Assembly (NCBI GenBank): GCA_012295225.1
Contig: WMKK01000002.1
Coordinates: 7,167 to 71,166, forward strand
DNA: 64,000 bases
DNA from: Ostreococcus mediterraneus
Lineage: Eukaryota > Chlorophyta > Mamiellophyceae > Mamiellales > Bathycoccaceae
Direction of reading: 5' to 3'
This document shows positions 48,746 to 58,127 of the stretch, in pieces; the stretch's first letter is position 1; the number at the start of each line of letters is the position of its first letter. The translations under genes were made by a program, and so were the position numbers. The notes under the pieces are model-generated. The model searched no databases, was not told the DNA's origin, and saw only the letters and a program-made list of their open reading frames with translations.

Positions 48746-49603
48746 TCACACCAATTCTGCCTTTGGAGGGTCGGTGTCCAACAAGTCCTTGAATGCGGAA
48801 TACTTGGCGAGTAGAATTAGCCCTCGCTTCAACTCCACGGCGTCGTCTTCAGACGTTGCGCCGCCAGGGAGGAAGTTTCCGACGTCTTCGCGAATGCGGA
48901 AAAACACAAATCCATCCATGTTTGGCTCTGGTTTCATACTTTGATCTTTATCATCGTCGTCATCGTTGCCTATTTGCTGCACGACATGGGAGCGGTAATG
49001 TTCGGGCAACTCATCAAGCACGCCTTTTAAATGTTCGTGCACGGCGTTATTATAGTCTTCTAAATATTTGAGCTCGGCGCTCGACAGTTTCGCGCGAGAC
49101 GTCTCGTCTTCAAAAATAAACAACGCGTGTCTCTCCATCTTACGCAATCTCGTACGCAAATACTCCCGCAACAAGTACTTCACTCGATTAAGTTCCATCC
49201 AATAAATGTTCGTCACGATATTATCCGATGTGTCGCGATTTTCATTCTCCTGCTCGCGCTCGATCCTTTCCTCCTGCGTCTCGATCGCGCGCTTCACCGC
49301 GTCCACGAGCTCCGTCTGATGCTCTAATATCTCCGGCGCCAAACGTTCCTGCACCCATGCACGTTTCAAACGCATCACATCGCTATCTACTGGTTCATAC
49401 GCCTCGTCTAAATTCACCTCGTCCTCCCCACCAAACTCATCATCACCGTCGCCATACGCCTCGGGCTCCAAATCATCATCATCACCATCGCGCGCACGTC
49501 GTCGCGCACCACCGTCGCCTGCCGCGCCTAACCCACCACCACCACCACCGACGTCATCGTCGTCGCCATAGAAATGATACCCATCGTCGTCGTCGCCGTC
49601 CAT
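48746..49603 (-). CDS. SLD5: GINS complex subunit SLD5
   Basis: 285 residues from ATG 49603. After an Asp/Gly-rich N-terminus, the GINS A-domain has the family phrase RLKRAWVQERLAPEILEHQTELV, then IYWMELNRVKYLLREYLRTRLRKME shown by its ends IYWMELNR and LRTRLRKME, and the C-terminal B-domain is seen in FVFFRIREDVGNF..LKRGLILLAKYSAFKDLL. GINS (SLD5, PSF1-3) joins CDC45 and MCM2-7 in the replicative helicase; MCM5 lies 8.5 kb to the right. Upstream open sequence to 49717 is repeat-derived. Confidence 0.9.
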   Translation of the reverse strand: MDGDDDDGYHFYGDDDDVGGGGGGLGAAGDGGARRRARDGDDDDLEPEAYGDGDDEFGGEDEVNLDEAYEPVDSDVMRLKRAWVQERLAPEILEHQTELVDAVKRAIETQEERIEREQENENRDTSDNIVTNIYWMELNRVKYLLREYLRTRLRKMERHALFIFEDETSRAKLSSAELKYLEDYNNAVHEHLKGVLDELPEHYRSHVVQQIGNDDDDDKDQSMKPEPNMDGFVFFRIREDVGNFLPGGATSEDDAVELKRGLILLAKYSAFKDLLDTDPPKAELV

Positions 49604-49659
49604 GGCCCCGAACGCCCCGTCGCACACTCCCGTGCAGTTCAAACGCCATCGCTGCCCCG

Positions 49660-49772
49660 CGATCGATCGATATCGATCGATATCGATCGCGATCGATCGA
49701 TTTCGAAATCCAAACATCCCGCACCAGGGTCGCGGGTGCGCTTGACCCTGCGCCTCGAGTCACGATTGGTGC
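49660..49772. promoter_or_regulatory. GATCGATC/ATCGAT array and CCAAT-type motif in the SLD5-IleRS divergent promoter
   Basis: Positions 49660-49701 are a palindromic array of GATCGATC and ATCGATATCGAT units. At 49759-49772 lies GTCACGATTGGTGC, matching motifs at 20214 (GTCACGATTGGTCG) and 55169 (GTCATGATTGGTCG) in two other divergent promoters. CCAAT boxes bind NF-Y; function is inferred. Confidence 0.4.
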
Positions 49773-49852
49773 ACGAGTCCCTCGACCGTGAGGGTTTTCA
49801 TGCCCACAAAAGCGACGACGTCACTCGCGCTCGCGCGTACATGCGCCGTGCG

Positions 49853-52800
49853 ATGGCGTTGCAGACGACGATCCGCGGTGCGATGACGACGGCGAGATCG
49901 TCGTCGTCGTCGTCGTCGTCTTCGTCGTCGTGCGGGGGGACGATGCGGCCGCGGTGCGCGCTCGTGCGCGCGGCATCGCGACGACGCGCGGGGACCACGG
50001 CGCCGGCGTTCGGTGCGCCCGCGCGCGGGTTATCCGTCGTCGTGCGCGCGGGTAAGGGCGAGGGCGATGGTGGTAAGGGTAAGGAGAAGAAGAAGGATAA
50101 CGCGTATGGGTCTACGGTACGATTGCCGCAGACGACGTTTGAGATGCGTGCGAATTCGGTGGTGAAGGAGCCGCTCATGCAAAAGTGGTGGCGGGATAAC
50201 GGCGTGTACGAGCACATGAAGACTCGGGACGCCGAACGATTCACCTTACACGACGGTCCGCCGTATGCGAATGGTGATTTGCACATTGGTCACGCGTTGA
50301 ATAAGATTTTGAAGGATTTTGTGAATCGTTGGCAAATGGTGAATGGGAAAAACGTGCGTTACGTTCCGGGGTGGGACTGCCACGGTTTGCCGATTGAGTT
50401 AAAGGTGTTGCAATCTATGGATGCTGACGCGAGAAAAGAGCTATCGCCGATTAAGTTGAGGTACAAGGCGAAGAAGTTTGCGATGAAGACGGTGGAGAGC
50501 CAAAGAGATCAGTTTATGAGGTATGGCATTTGGGCGGATTGGGAAGAGCCGTACATGACGTTGTTGCCCGAGTACGAGGCGGCGCAACTCGAAGTGTTTG
50601 GTAAGATGTTCCTGAATGGACATATTTACCGCGGCAAGAAGCCTGTTCATTGGTCACCGTCGTCCATGACGGCTTTGGCGGAGGCGGAATTGGAATACCC
50701 CGAAGGACACGTGTCGCAAAGTATTTACGTCGCGTTTCCGGTGAGCGACGTTCCGGATTCCACGCCGAGCGAGCTCAAAGAGCTCTTGAGCGATGCTTCG
50801 TTGGCGGTGTGGACCACTACGCCTTGGACCATGCCTGCGAACGCCGCGGTTGCGGTGAACGCGCGATTGGATTACTCTGTGTGTCGCGTCGAGAGGACGG
50901 GCAAGAAGCTCGTCGTCGCCGAAGGTTTGCGCGAAACCGTCGCCGCCAAGCTCGAGAGCGCGCTCACGACGCTCGGTACGTTCAAGGGTCAAGACTTCGA
51001 GAACGTGCAGTACTCTCACCCGTTCTACGAACGTAAGTCTCCGATGATTATTGGAGGCGAATACATCACCACTGAAGCTGGTACGGGTTTGGTGCACACG
51101 GCGCCTGGACACGGGCAAGACGATTACATTTCTGGCATGAAGTATGGCTTGCCTTTGCTCTCGCCCGTTGACAATGCCGGTTTATTCACCGCTGAAGCCG
51201 GCGCTGATCTCGAAGGCAAGAGTGTTTTGGGAGACGGTAACGTGTTATGCATAGAAAAGTTGACCGCTGCTGGGGCTTTACTCAAGCAAGAGGCGTACAA
51301 CCACAAGTACCCGTACGACTGGCGTACGAAAAAGCCGACGATTTTCCGAGCCACCGAACAATGGTTCGCCTCCGTCGAAGGCTTCCGTGAGAAAGCGCTC
51401 GAGGCTATGGACGGCTTGACGTTCATCCCCGAGTCTGGCTCGAAGCGCATGCGCCCGATGGTGAGTGGCCGATCGGATTGGTGCATTTCTCGTCAACGCG
51501 CGTGGGGCGTCCCCATCCCAGCGTTTTACCACAAGGATACCAACGAAGTGTTGATGGATGAATCAATCATCACGCACTTTACCGAAATCGTCCGTAAGCG
51601 TGGTACCGACGCTTGGTGGGAAATGGAAGTCGAAGAACTCTTGCCCGCGCAGTACAAGGACAAGGCGGCAGATTACGTGCGCGGCTCTGATACGATGGAT
51701 GTGTGGTTTGACTCTGGGAGCTCTTGGGCTGGCGTGGTCAAGTCTCGCGGCTTATCGTTCCCGGCAGATTTGTACTTAGAAGGTAGCGATCAACATCGTG
51801 GCTGGTTCCAGTCGAGTTTGCTCACTGGCGTCGCCGCAACTGGCGAAGCGCCGTACAAGACCATTTTAACGCACGGCTTTGTGCTCGACGAAAAGGGATA
51901 CAAAATGTCCAAGTCGTTGGGTAACGTAATCGACCCGCGTTCGGTGATTGAGGGTGGTAAGAACCAGAAGACTGAACCGGGTTACGGTGCCGACACCCTT
52001 CGACTCTGGGTGGCGAGCACAGATTACACGGGTGATGTGAATATTGGCATGAACATCATCAAGCAAACGAGTGAGTCGTATCGCAAGCTCAGAGGTACGA
52101 TTCGCTTCTTGATGGGCGTGTTGGATGACTTCAACCCGGCTGAAGCGGTGGCGTATGAAAACTTGCCGGCATTCGACAAGTACATTTTACAACGCTTAGA
52201 TGAAACCATGAGCGATATTGAAAAGGCGTATGATTCGTACACGTACAGTCAAGTTGTGAGCGCGGTGACGTCGTTCACCACGTTTTTATCAAACGTGTAC
52301 TTGGACGTCAGCAAGGACAAGTTATACATTGGTGAACAATCTGACATCGAGCGTCGTGCGTGCCAAACTGTCGTTTCCGCAATCGTCGAACGGCTGATTG
52401 CCGCCATTGCGCCGCTGACGCCGCACATGGCGGAGGAGGCGTACCAAGCGCTGCCGTACGACAAACCGGATGGCGCGATTTCCGTGTTTACGCGCGGATG
52501 GCCGAAACGACCCGAGGCGTGGTCTCGGTTTCCCGCCAGCGAAGTCGCGTTCTGGGATTCTTTCCTTGAAATTCGTGACACTGTGAACAAGGTGATTGAG
52601 GATTCACGCACGGCGAAGCTCTTGGGGGCATCGCTCGAAGCCAAGGTTACCGTGCACTGCGCCGACGGCGATTTCGCCGCAAAGTTGACGAGCGATGAAA
52701 TTAAGCGCCAGTTGCGCTATTTATTCATCGTCTCTGACGTCGAAATCGTCTCCTCGGGCAACGAAGCTGTGGCTGGATGCGATTTCAAATCTGTCGTTGA

Positions 52801-52993
52801 CATTCCGGGTGCGGGCGCTGTTTCTGTCGGCGTCCGTCGCGCAGCAGGTCACAAGTGCGCGCGATGCTGGAATTTCTCCACCCTCGTCGGCTCTGACGCC
52901 AAGCACTCCCAATTGTGCGAGCGATGCGCGCCTATTGTGTTGAAGAATCACCCTGACTTAGTCGTTGCCGCTGAACCCGTGGCGTCGGCGTAA
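49853..52993 (+). CDS. Isoleucyl-tRNA synthetase, organellar (bacterial-type)
   Basis: 1046 residues from ATG 49853 (49841 and 49883 also possible). A Ser/Arg/Ala-rich presequence with a serine run (TCG microsatellite) is followed by a KGKEKKKD patch and the synthetase. Signature HIGH is at 144-147 (GDLHIGHALN) and KMSKS at 684-688 (YKMSKSLGNV). The editing domain lies between. The C-terminal zinc-binding module (CARCWNF ... LCERCAPIV) marks the bacterial-type IleRS, so this enzyme charges tRNA-Ile in plastid and perhaps mitochondria. Length fits the bacterial class with a presequence. No intron. Confidence 0.94.
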   Translation: MALQTTIRGAMTTARSSSSSSSSSSSCGGTMRPRCALVRAASRRRAGTTAPAFGAPARGLSVVVRAGKGEGDGGKGKEKKKDNAYGSTVRLPQTTFEMRANSVVKEPLMQKWWRDNGVYEHMKTRDAERFTLHDGPPYANGDLHIGHALNKILKDFVNRWQMVNGKNVRYVPGWDCHGLPIELKVLQSMDADARKELSPIKLRYKAKKFAMKTVESQRDQFMRYGIWADWEEPYMTLLPEYEAAQLEVFGKMFLNGHIYRGKKPVHWSPSSMTALAEAELEYPEGHVSQSIYVAFPVSDVPDSTPSELKELLSDASLAVWTTTPWTMPANAAVAVNARLDYSVCRVERTGKKLVVAEGLRETVAAKLESALTTLGTFKGQDFENVQYSHPFYERKSPMIIGGEYITTEAGTGLVHTAPGHGQDDYISGMKYGLPLLSPVDNAGLFTAEAGADLEGKSVLGDGNVLCIEKLTAAGALLKQEAYNHKYPYDWRTKKPTIFRATEQWFASVEGFREKALEAMDGLTFIPESGSKRMRPMVSGRSDWCISRQRAWGVPIPAFYHKDTNEVLMDESIITHFTEIVRKRGTDAWWEMEVEELLPAQYKDKAADYVRGSDTMDVWFDSGSSWAGVVKSRGLSFPADLYLEGSDQHRGWFQSSLLTGVAATGEAPYKTILTHGFVLDEKGYKMSKSLGNVIDPRSVIEGGKNQKTEPGYGADTLRLWVASTDYTGDVNIGMNIIKQTSESYRKLRGTIRFLMGVLDDFNPAEAVAYENLPAFDKYILQRLDETMSDIEKAYDSYTYSQVVSAVTSFTTFLSNVYLDVSKDKLYIGEQSDIERRACQTVVSAIVERLIAAIAPLTPHMAEEAYQALPYDKPDGAISVFTRGWPKRPEAWSRFPASEVAFWDSFLEIRDTVNKVIEDSRTAKLLGASLEAKVTVHCADGDFAAKLTSDEIKRQLRYLFIVSDVEIVSSGNEAVAGCDFKSVVDIPGAGAVSVGVRRAAGHKCARCWNFSTLVGSDAKHSQLCERCAPIVLKNHPDLVVAAEPVASA

Positions 52994-53176
52994 ACCCGCT
53001 TTTGCTCTTTGCTCGCTCGCAAAAATAAAAAAAGCCTTTGTAATTTTCTACTGGAAACAAACAACGCAACCATTAAACTCGAGCGACATCGTCATAATAC
53101 GCCGCACCGCAGTACGCGTCCGCGCACCACCCGCCCCGCGCGCGCACGCACACAGACGCATATAGCAAAGCACGCC

Positions 53177-54049
53177 ATGGCGGTCTCGATAACCAAGGTC
53201 GTCGTCGCCCCACCCGCGGTTGAAGTCTTAAGCTCCTTCCTCGTCTGCGCGGCGTTGCTCTTGGTCGAAGTCCAAGTCGAGTTACTCTCCCGCTTGCCCT
53301 GGTACATCATCGGCGTCAACAACTACAACAATCAGATGGCCTTCTTGACGATGATCTTCTTGTGTCTCGCGTTCGTGTTCTCGCCGTCCTACGTCGCGGT
53401 GTCCCGCGGAGCGTTCAACAATCCATCCGTGTACGCGTTGCGCGGATTACTCGGTGAAGTCGGCGTCTTCGCGAGCGTTGTCGGCGCATTCGCGTCGATT
53501 CTCGGCCACGTTTTGGCGTTTGGTGCGCTCGCGTACGCCACGACGGCGTACCCGGCGTATTTCCCGGGCATGACTGCGTTGAGCGCCGTCGTCCCGGCGG
53601 GGTCGTTGCGCGACGCGACGCTGGCTGAAACCGCCGTGGCGACTTCGAATTTCGTGTTTGCCGGTCTTGCGCCGGGGATTTTCCCCACGGCGCTGCTTCC
53701 CATGCTTGGTTCGGCGTTCTACGTCGCCACGGCTGTGGCTGAAGGGTGTGCGTACTCTTGCGGCTACATGAACCCGGCGACGGTGATTGCTTCGCACGTG
53801 GTGATGGGCGACGCGACGTCCCAGGAGGCAATCGATGCCATCGCGCCTTACGTGCTCGGTAGCGCGCTCGGCTGCTTGAGCGTGTGGTTTATGGTGAAGT
53901 TCTTGCTTCCAGAGCCGAAGAGCGCGAAAAAGGCAAAGGCGCAGGGAAAAGCGGCGGCGAGAGGCGTGAGCATGGCGCGCGAACGCGCAGCCGCGATGGA
54001 GCGCGCAAAGTCCACGGCGAAGTCGTCGTCGAAGAAGAAGGCGCAGTAG
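53177..54049 (+). CDS. SIP-like aquaporin
   Basis: 290 residues with about six membrane spans. The pore-loop motifs are NPS at 82-84 (GAFNNPSVYAL) and NPA at 199-201 (CGYMNPATVIA); a changed first motif is typical of small basic intrinsic proteins (SIPs), which sit in the ER. The C-terminal 50 residues are Lys/Ala/Ser-rich and basic, ending KKKAQ, also SIP-like. Water or small-solute transport is inferred. ATG 53177 has good context (CACGCCATGG). Confidence 0.75.
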   Translation: MAVSITKVVVAPPAVEVLSSFLVCAALLLVEVQVELLSRLPWYIIGVNNYNNQMAFLTMIFLCLAFVFSPSYVAVSRGAFNNPSVYALRGLLGEVGVFASVVGAFASILGHVLAFGALAYATTAYPAYFPGMTALSAVVPAGSLRDATLAETAVATSNFVFAGLAPGIFPTALLPMLGSAFYVATAVAEGCAYSCGYMNPATVIASHVVMGDATSQEAIDAIAPYVLGSALGCLSVWFMVKFLLPEPKSAKKAKAQGKAAARGVSMARERAAAMERAKSTAKSSSKKKAQ

Positions 54050-54247
54050 TCGCATTAGTCGGAGAACATCATAGCGCGCGCGCAGTCAAGGAAAGGCATC
54101 ATTCGGAGTTTGTAATCGAGTATTCAAATTCAAAATCTGTTATTTTTTGTAGTGCAACCAAAGAACAAAGCGCGCGCTGGAGGACGCGCGCGCGTAATCT
54201 CGATCTCAATCGCGCGTTAAATTAAAACGCTGGATCTATCTTCATCC

Positions 54248-54943
54248 TCATTCCAACTCGGGCAAGTCGTCCTCGTCGCCTTCCTCTTCGATGGCGCCCA
54301 AACCGCCTTCGTCCTTGCTTGATTTCATGTTCGCGATTAACTTCTTAAGCTCATCCATGCTCGGTTCTTCCCCGCCGGCGCCGCCGGCGCCGGCGCCGGC
54401 GCCCGTACCACCCATCATGGATGAGAAATCCGGAGCGCCACCGGCGCCACCAGCGCCGCCCATCATCGCTTGCAACGCCGCCATGTCCATGCCGCCGCCT
54501 CCGGGCCCGCCGCCGCCCATCATCCCGGGCATACCGCCCGCACCACCGCCCATGCCCGCCATCATAGACTGCATATCGAACCCACTCGTATCAATATCTT
54601 GTGCTTCATCGTCATCCTCATCCGCCCACTTGTCAAAATCCACGTGCACGTTGTTCATCTTCCCGGCGGCTGCCGGAAGCAAACGAGACCACCACTCCGC
54701 GTCCTCCTTCACGAGCACACAAAACACCTGCCGAGCCGTCACCGCATACGTCGACTTCTCACTAGAAATCTCCTTATAAAACGCAATCGTCTCCGCGTAC
54801 TGTTCCCCCCCGCTCGTCGCGCTGAACGTAATCTTGTCCTTTTCGATCGCAATCTCCACATCCTTCGCATCGGCGAGCTCGAACGTCATGTACACCTTGT
54901 CCTCGCGTTCGGCCCATTTCACGGATGGGTGTTTGGCTGTCAT
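54248..54943 (-). CDS. HSP90 co-chaperone p23
   Basis: 231 residues. The CS domain occupies 1-110 (HPSVKWAEREDKVYMTFEL, VEIAIEKDKITFSAT) and ends with the family phrase that here reads WWSRLLPAAAGKMNNVHVDFDKWADEDDD, shown by its ends WWSRLL and DFDKWADEDDD. A long Gly/Met/Ala-rich linker (about 140-200, GGAGGMPGMMGGG) and a DELKKLIANMKSSK helix follow, then an acidic tail. p23 binds the N-terminal domains of HSP90 and slows ATP hydrolysis. Plant p23 proteins share the Gly/Met-rich tail. Divergent with GSK3. Confidence 0.93.
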   Translation of the reverse strand: MTAKHPSVKWAEREDKVYMTFELADAKDVEIAIEKDKITFSATSGGEQYAETIAFYKEISSEKSTYAVTARQVFCVLVKEDAEWWSRLLPAAAGKMNNVHVDFDKWADEDDDEAQDIDTSGFDMQSMMAGMGGGAGGMPGMMGGGGPGGGGMDMAALQAMMGGAGGAGGAPDFSSMMGGTGAGAGAGGAGGEEPSMDELKKLIANMKSSKDEGGLGAIEEEGDEDDLPELE

Positions 54944-55428
54944 GCTCGCCTTTTGGGCTTTGTTTGTCTCTCGTCCGTTCTCGCGCGCGGTGTACGCGCG
55001 CCAAGCGTCGTCGAATAACGCTCGCGCGGCGGACGAATGATTTTCTTCTCCAAGCGTCCATCGGCGTTGACAGGACCGGTGTGGTCATATAGGGTACACA
55101 CGAGCACATGCTTGGTTCATGACTCGTCATTACGCTTAGGGGTACACACACTGGACTCAAATCATGGAGTCATGATTGGTCGATCATCCAATGGGTCCTT
55201 AGACCTCGAGACCGAAACGACGGTTCGCTCGGCAGTGCTCGACGCGCGGACCGCACGTCGACGACCGAAACGCGACGCGTCACGAACGCCCACGACGCGC
55301 GCGCACACGCACGCACGCAGACACCGCGCGCGGACGCGACGCCGCGCGCGCACCGACGCGATAATCGACCATCGAATCGGTCGCATTTAGCGTTCGGCTC
55401 GGACGCGACCCCGCGGCACGGCGCGCGG
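54944..55428. promoter_or_regulatory. Divergent p23-GSK3 promoter region with CCAAT pair
   Basis: 485 bp without a gene. At 55169-55182 is GTCATGATTGGTCG and 10 bp further the forward box ATCATCCAATGGG, so two CCAAT elements face each other around 55176-55192. The first agrees with motifs at 20214 and 49759. Region 55290-55360 is GCGC-rich. Confidence 0.45.
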
Positions 55429-56907
55429 ATGAGCGACGACGCGGCGGGTTCGCTGGACGGCGTGCGGAAGATGTCGATCACGGATATGGCGGATACGAAT
55501 GCGGTGCGTATGCGCGGGTGATGGCGCGATATTGCGCGCGCGCTGGCGGCGAATGTCGTCCAGCGCATCGGAGCGAAGAGACGTTTAAACGAACACTTTT
55601 TTGGAATTCGTCGTAAACGTGACCCGCGACTGACGATAGGGCGTTGTTGCATGGTGTGATGTCGTAGGTATATGAGACGTTATCGATTGAAGGCGATCCT
55701 AATGAGGTTGGACACGTGATATATACCGGGGCGACGAAGGATGGCGCGCCGACGAGCGCGACGGGCATTAGGTGCGTTTCAGCGCGCGCGCGCGTCGTGT
55801 GATATCGCTGTTGCCTCGAGCGCGTTGTGCGCGCGTCGATTGCGTGTGTGTGTGTGTGTGTATGCGATCGTACGGGGATGTGCGCGAGACTGACGCGTGT
55901 GTGTAAAATTTCGTAGCTATGAAACCGTGCGCGTGGTGGGCAACGGGTCGTTTGGCGTCGTGTACCAGGCGCGGTGTCGGGAAAACGATGAAACGGTGGC
56001 GATTAAAAAGGTGTTACAGGACAAGAGATTTAAGAATCGAGAGTTGGCTATAATGAAAGCGTTGGATCACCCGAACGTGGTGAAATTGATACATAGTTTT
56101 TATCACACCACGGAGGAGGACGAGGTGTATTTGAACTTGGTTTTAGAATTCGTCCCCGACACCGTGTACCGCATCGGCAAGCACTATCATAAAAACAACC
56201 AACGTGTGCCTGGGTTATTAGTGAAGTTGTATACGTATCAGATGGCGCGCGCGCTGGCGAGCGTACACAAGCTTGGGATGTGTCATCGCGATATCAAGCC
56301 TCAGAATTTGCTGGTGAACACCAAGACGCACGTGCTTAAAATTTGTGACTTTGGAAGCGCAAAGATTTTGGCGCCCACAGAGCCGAACATTTCGTACATT
56401 TGTTCAAGATACTACAGGGCACCCGAATTAATATTTGGAGCGACGCATTATACGACGGCGATTGATATTTGGAGCACGGGTTGCGTCATGGCGGAGTTGT
56501 TGCTCGGATCGCCTCTCTTCCCTGGCGATAGCGGCGTCGATCAGTTGGTGGAAATTATCAAAATTTTGGGAACGCCCACGCGAGAACAAATCAGCAGTAT
56601 GAATCCACACTACACAGAGTTCAAGTTCCCTCAAATAAAGCCCCATTCGTGGTCAAAGGTGTTCTCCAAGAACACCGACCCGTTGGCGCTTGCGTTGATT
56701 GCTAAAATTCTTGTGTACGAACCAGAGGATCGTTTTGATGGTTTGAATATGTGCGCGCACGAATACTTTGATGAGTTACGCGAGGAGGACACAAAGTTAC
56801 CCGATGGTAGTCCGCTACCACCGTTGTTTAACTTTAGGGATGACGAATTGGAGGGCTTGAGTAGCGAGTTGAAGTCTAAACTCGTTCCAGCGCACGCGCG
56901 ACGATAG
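55429..56907 (+). CDS. GSK3: GSK3/shaggy-like protein kinase, three exons
   Basis: Exons 55429-55503, 55668-55771 and 55917-56907 give 389 residues. Introns of 164 and 145 bp both have donor GTGCGT, CTGAC branch sites (near 55630 and 55889) and acceptors GTAG. Splicing rebuilds the codon AGC in the phrase [19 protein letters not shown], the standard GSK3 entry to the kinase domain. Catalytic residues: K90 (VAIKKVLQD), HRD with D185 (CHRDIKPQN), DFG with D204, and activating tyrosine Y220 ([14 protein letters not shown]). The N-terminal exons ([19 protein letters not shown] ...) replace the longer tail of animal GSK3. The enzyme acts in signalling and, in this algal genus, in the circadian clock (established knowledge, not shown here). 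Confidence 0.96.
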
Positions 56908-57134
56908 ACGACGACGACGCGCGACTCCATATTTATTCCTGTTCCTGTTGTACAAACGCATATACCATCACACAAGTAGACGTGAAATTAGATGAACTCG
57001 CTTTTTGTTTTGAATCACAAGGGAAATCTATCAATCATCATCAATAATATTAATCCATCATGCGCGCGGCGCGTCGCGACTCGGCGGACATTTTCACCGT
57101 CGAGCGAATGCGTAATGTAATCGCAAATCACAAC

Positions 57135-57938
57135 TTAAACGACAAACGGCTCGAACGCCGGTTGGTCAAGGAGTTGCGCTTGATCCACGCACGACAACAC
57201 CTTACCATTCGCCTTCTCCTTCAAAATGCACTTGATAACCAACGCCGCGACGTCTTCGCGATGAATGGCGCCGCACACGCGCTTATCCTCCGTCAACACC
57301 GCCGTCCCCGTCGCGGGCTCACTCTTCAACCCTCCAGGTCGAACAATAACATATTGCATCCCAGTCTTCGCGCTCACTTCCATTAAATGCTTCTCCGCCT
57401 TATCCTTTTCAATCAAAACCGGCTTCAACGCGTCGTACACATTCGGCGGAGGCGCCCCAGCCGAATCCCCAACCCCGATGCTCGTCACCAGTACAAACTT
57501 CCCGCACCCCTTCGCCGCCGCCGCATCAATCAACGCGATATTCGCCGCGCTATCCGCGATTGGATCCGCGGGCGTACCACCAATCGTGCTCACCACCGCA
57601 TCGTACTCATCGCTTTGATTCATCGCCTTGGCCACATCTTTCGAGACCAACGCGTCGCCCTTCACCAAGAACCCTCCCACGGATTCAATCTCCTTTCTGT
57701 TCGTCTCGTGTCTCTGCAAGCACGTCGCCCACGTACCAGCCGCGGTGAGCTGACGAAAAACATCCATGGCCACGCCGTTGCCGCCGCACACGAGCACGGA
57801 GATGTTATCCGGCTCTAAATCCCCGGCGCGAACGACGACGACTGGGCGCGATCGCATCGAAACCATCGTTCGCATGGGTGACGACGTTCGCGCGCCGACG
57901 GCGGATGCGCGCACGGATGCGCACGGCAGGGCGAGCAT
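57135..57938 (-). CDS. Plastid atypical SDR / NAD(P)-binding protein
   Basis: 267 residues from ATG 57938. Transit peptide Ala/Ser/Arg-rich (residues 1-38, ending VVVVRAGDLEPDN). The Rossmann fold opens with VLVCGGNGVAMDVFRQL, with the second strand lacking the classical acidic residue (CLQRH), and continues FLVKGDALV, DAVVSTIGGTPADP, KFVLVTSIGVGDSAG and the YxxxK-like region VLIEKDKAEKHLM. The C-terminus has VIVRPGGLKSEP. This is the pattern of NmrA-like/atypical SDR plastid proteins (TIC62-like). Substrate unknown. The open frame to 58076 includes a noncoding upstream part. Confidence 0.8.
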   Translation of the reverse strand: MLALPCASVRASAVGARTSSPMRTMVSMRSRPVVVVRAGDLEPDNISVLVCGGNGVAMDVFRQLTAAGTWATCLQRHETNRKEIESVGGFLVKGDALVSKDVAKAMNQSDEYDAVVSTIGGTPADPIADSAANIALIDAAAAKGCGKFVLVTSIGVGDSAGAPPPNVYDALKPVLIEKDKAEKHLMEVSAKTGMQYVIVRPGGLKSEPATGTAVLTEDKRVCGAIHREDVAALVIKCILKEKANGKVLSCVDQAQLLDQPAFEPFVV

Positions 57939-58127
57939 GGTGATGATGTGTGTGCGAAGCGTCGCGCGCGCGAGGACGCAAAGTGTTTTTTCGCGGCGAG
58001 AGGCGCAAAGTGCGGGGTAAAGTTTGTCGATTAAAGTGGATAACGAACGAAATCTCAGAGATTTTGACATTGACATTGACGACGCGTGGACATTATATAC
58101 GACGGGTACGGCGCGTGTAGTGTGGTG

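Noticed and set aside
54944-55428. A gene before GSK3 in the p23-GSK3 spacer
   Set aside because: Frames are short and promoter-like; the true GSK3 start exon lies at 55429.
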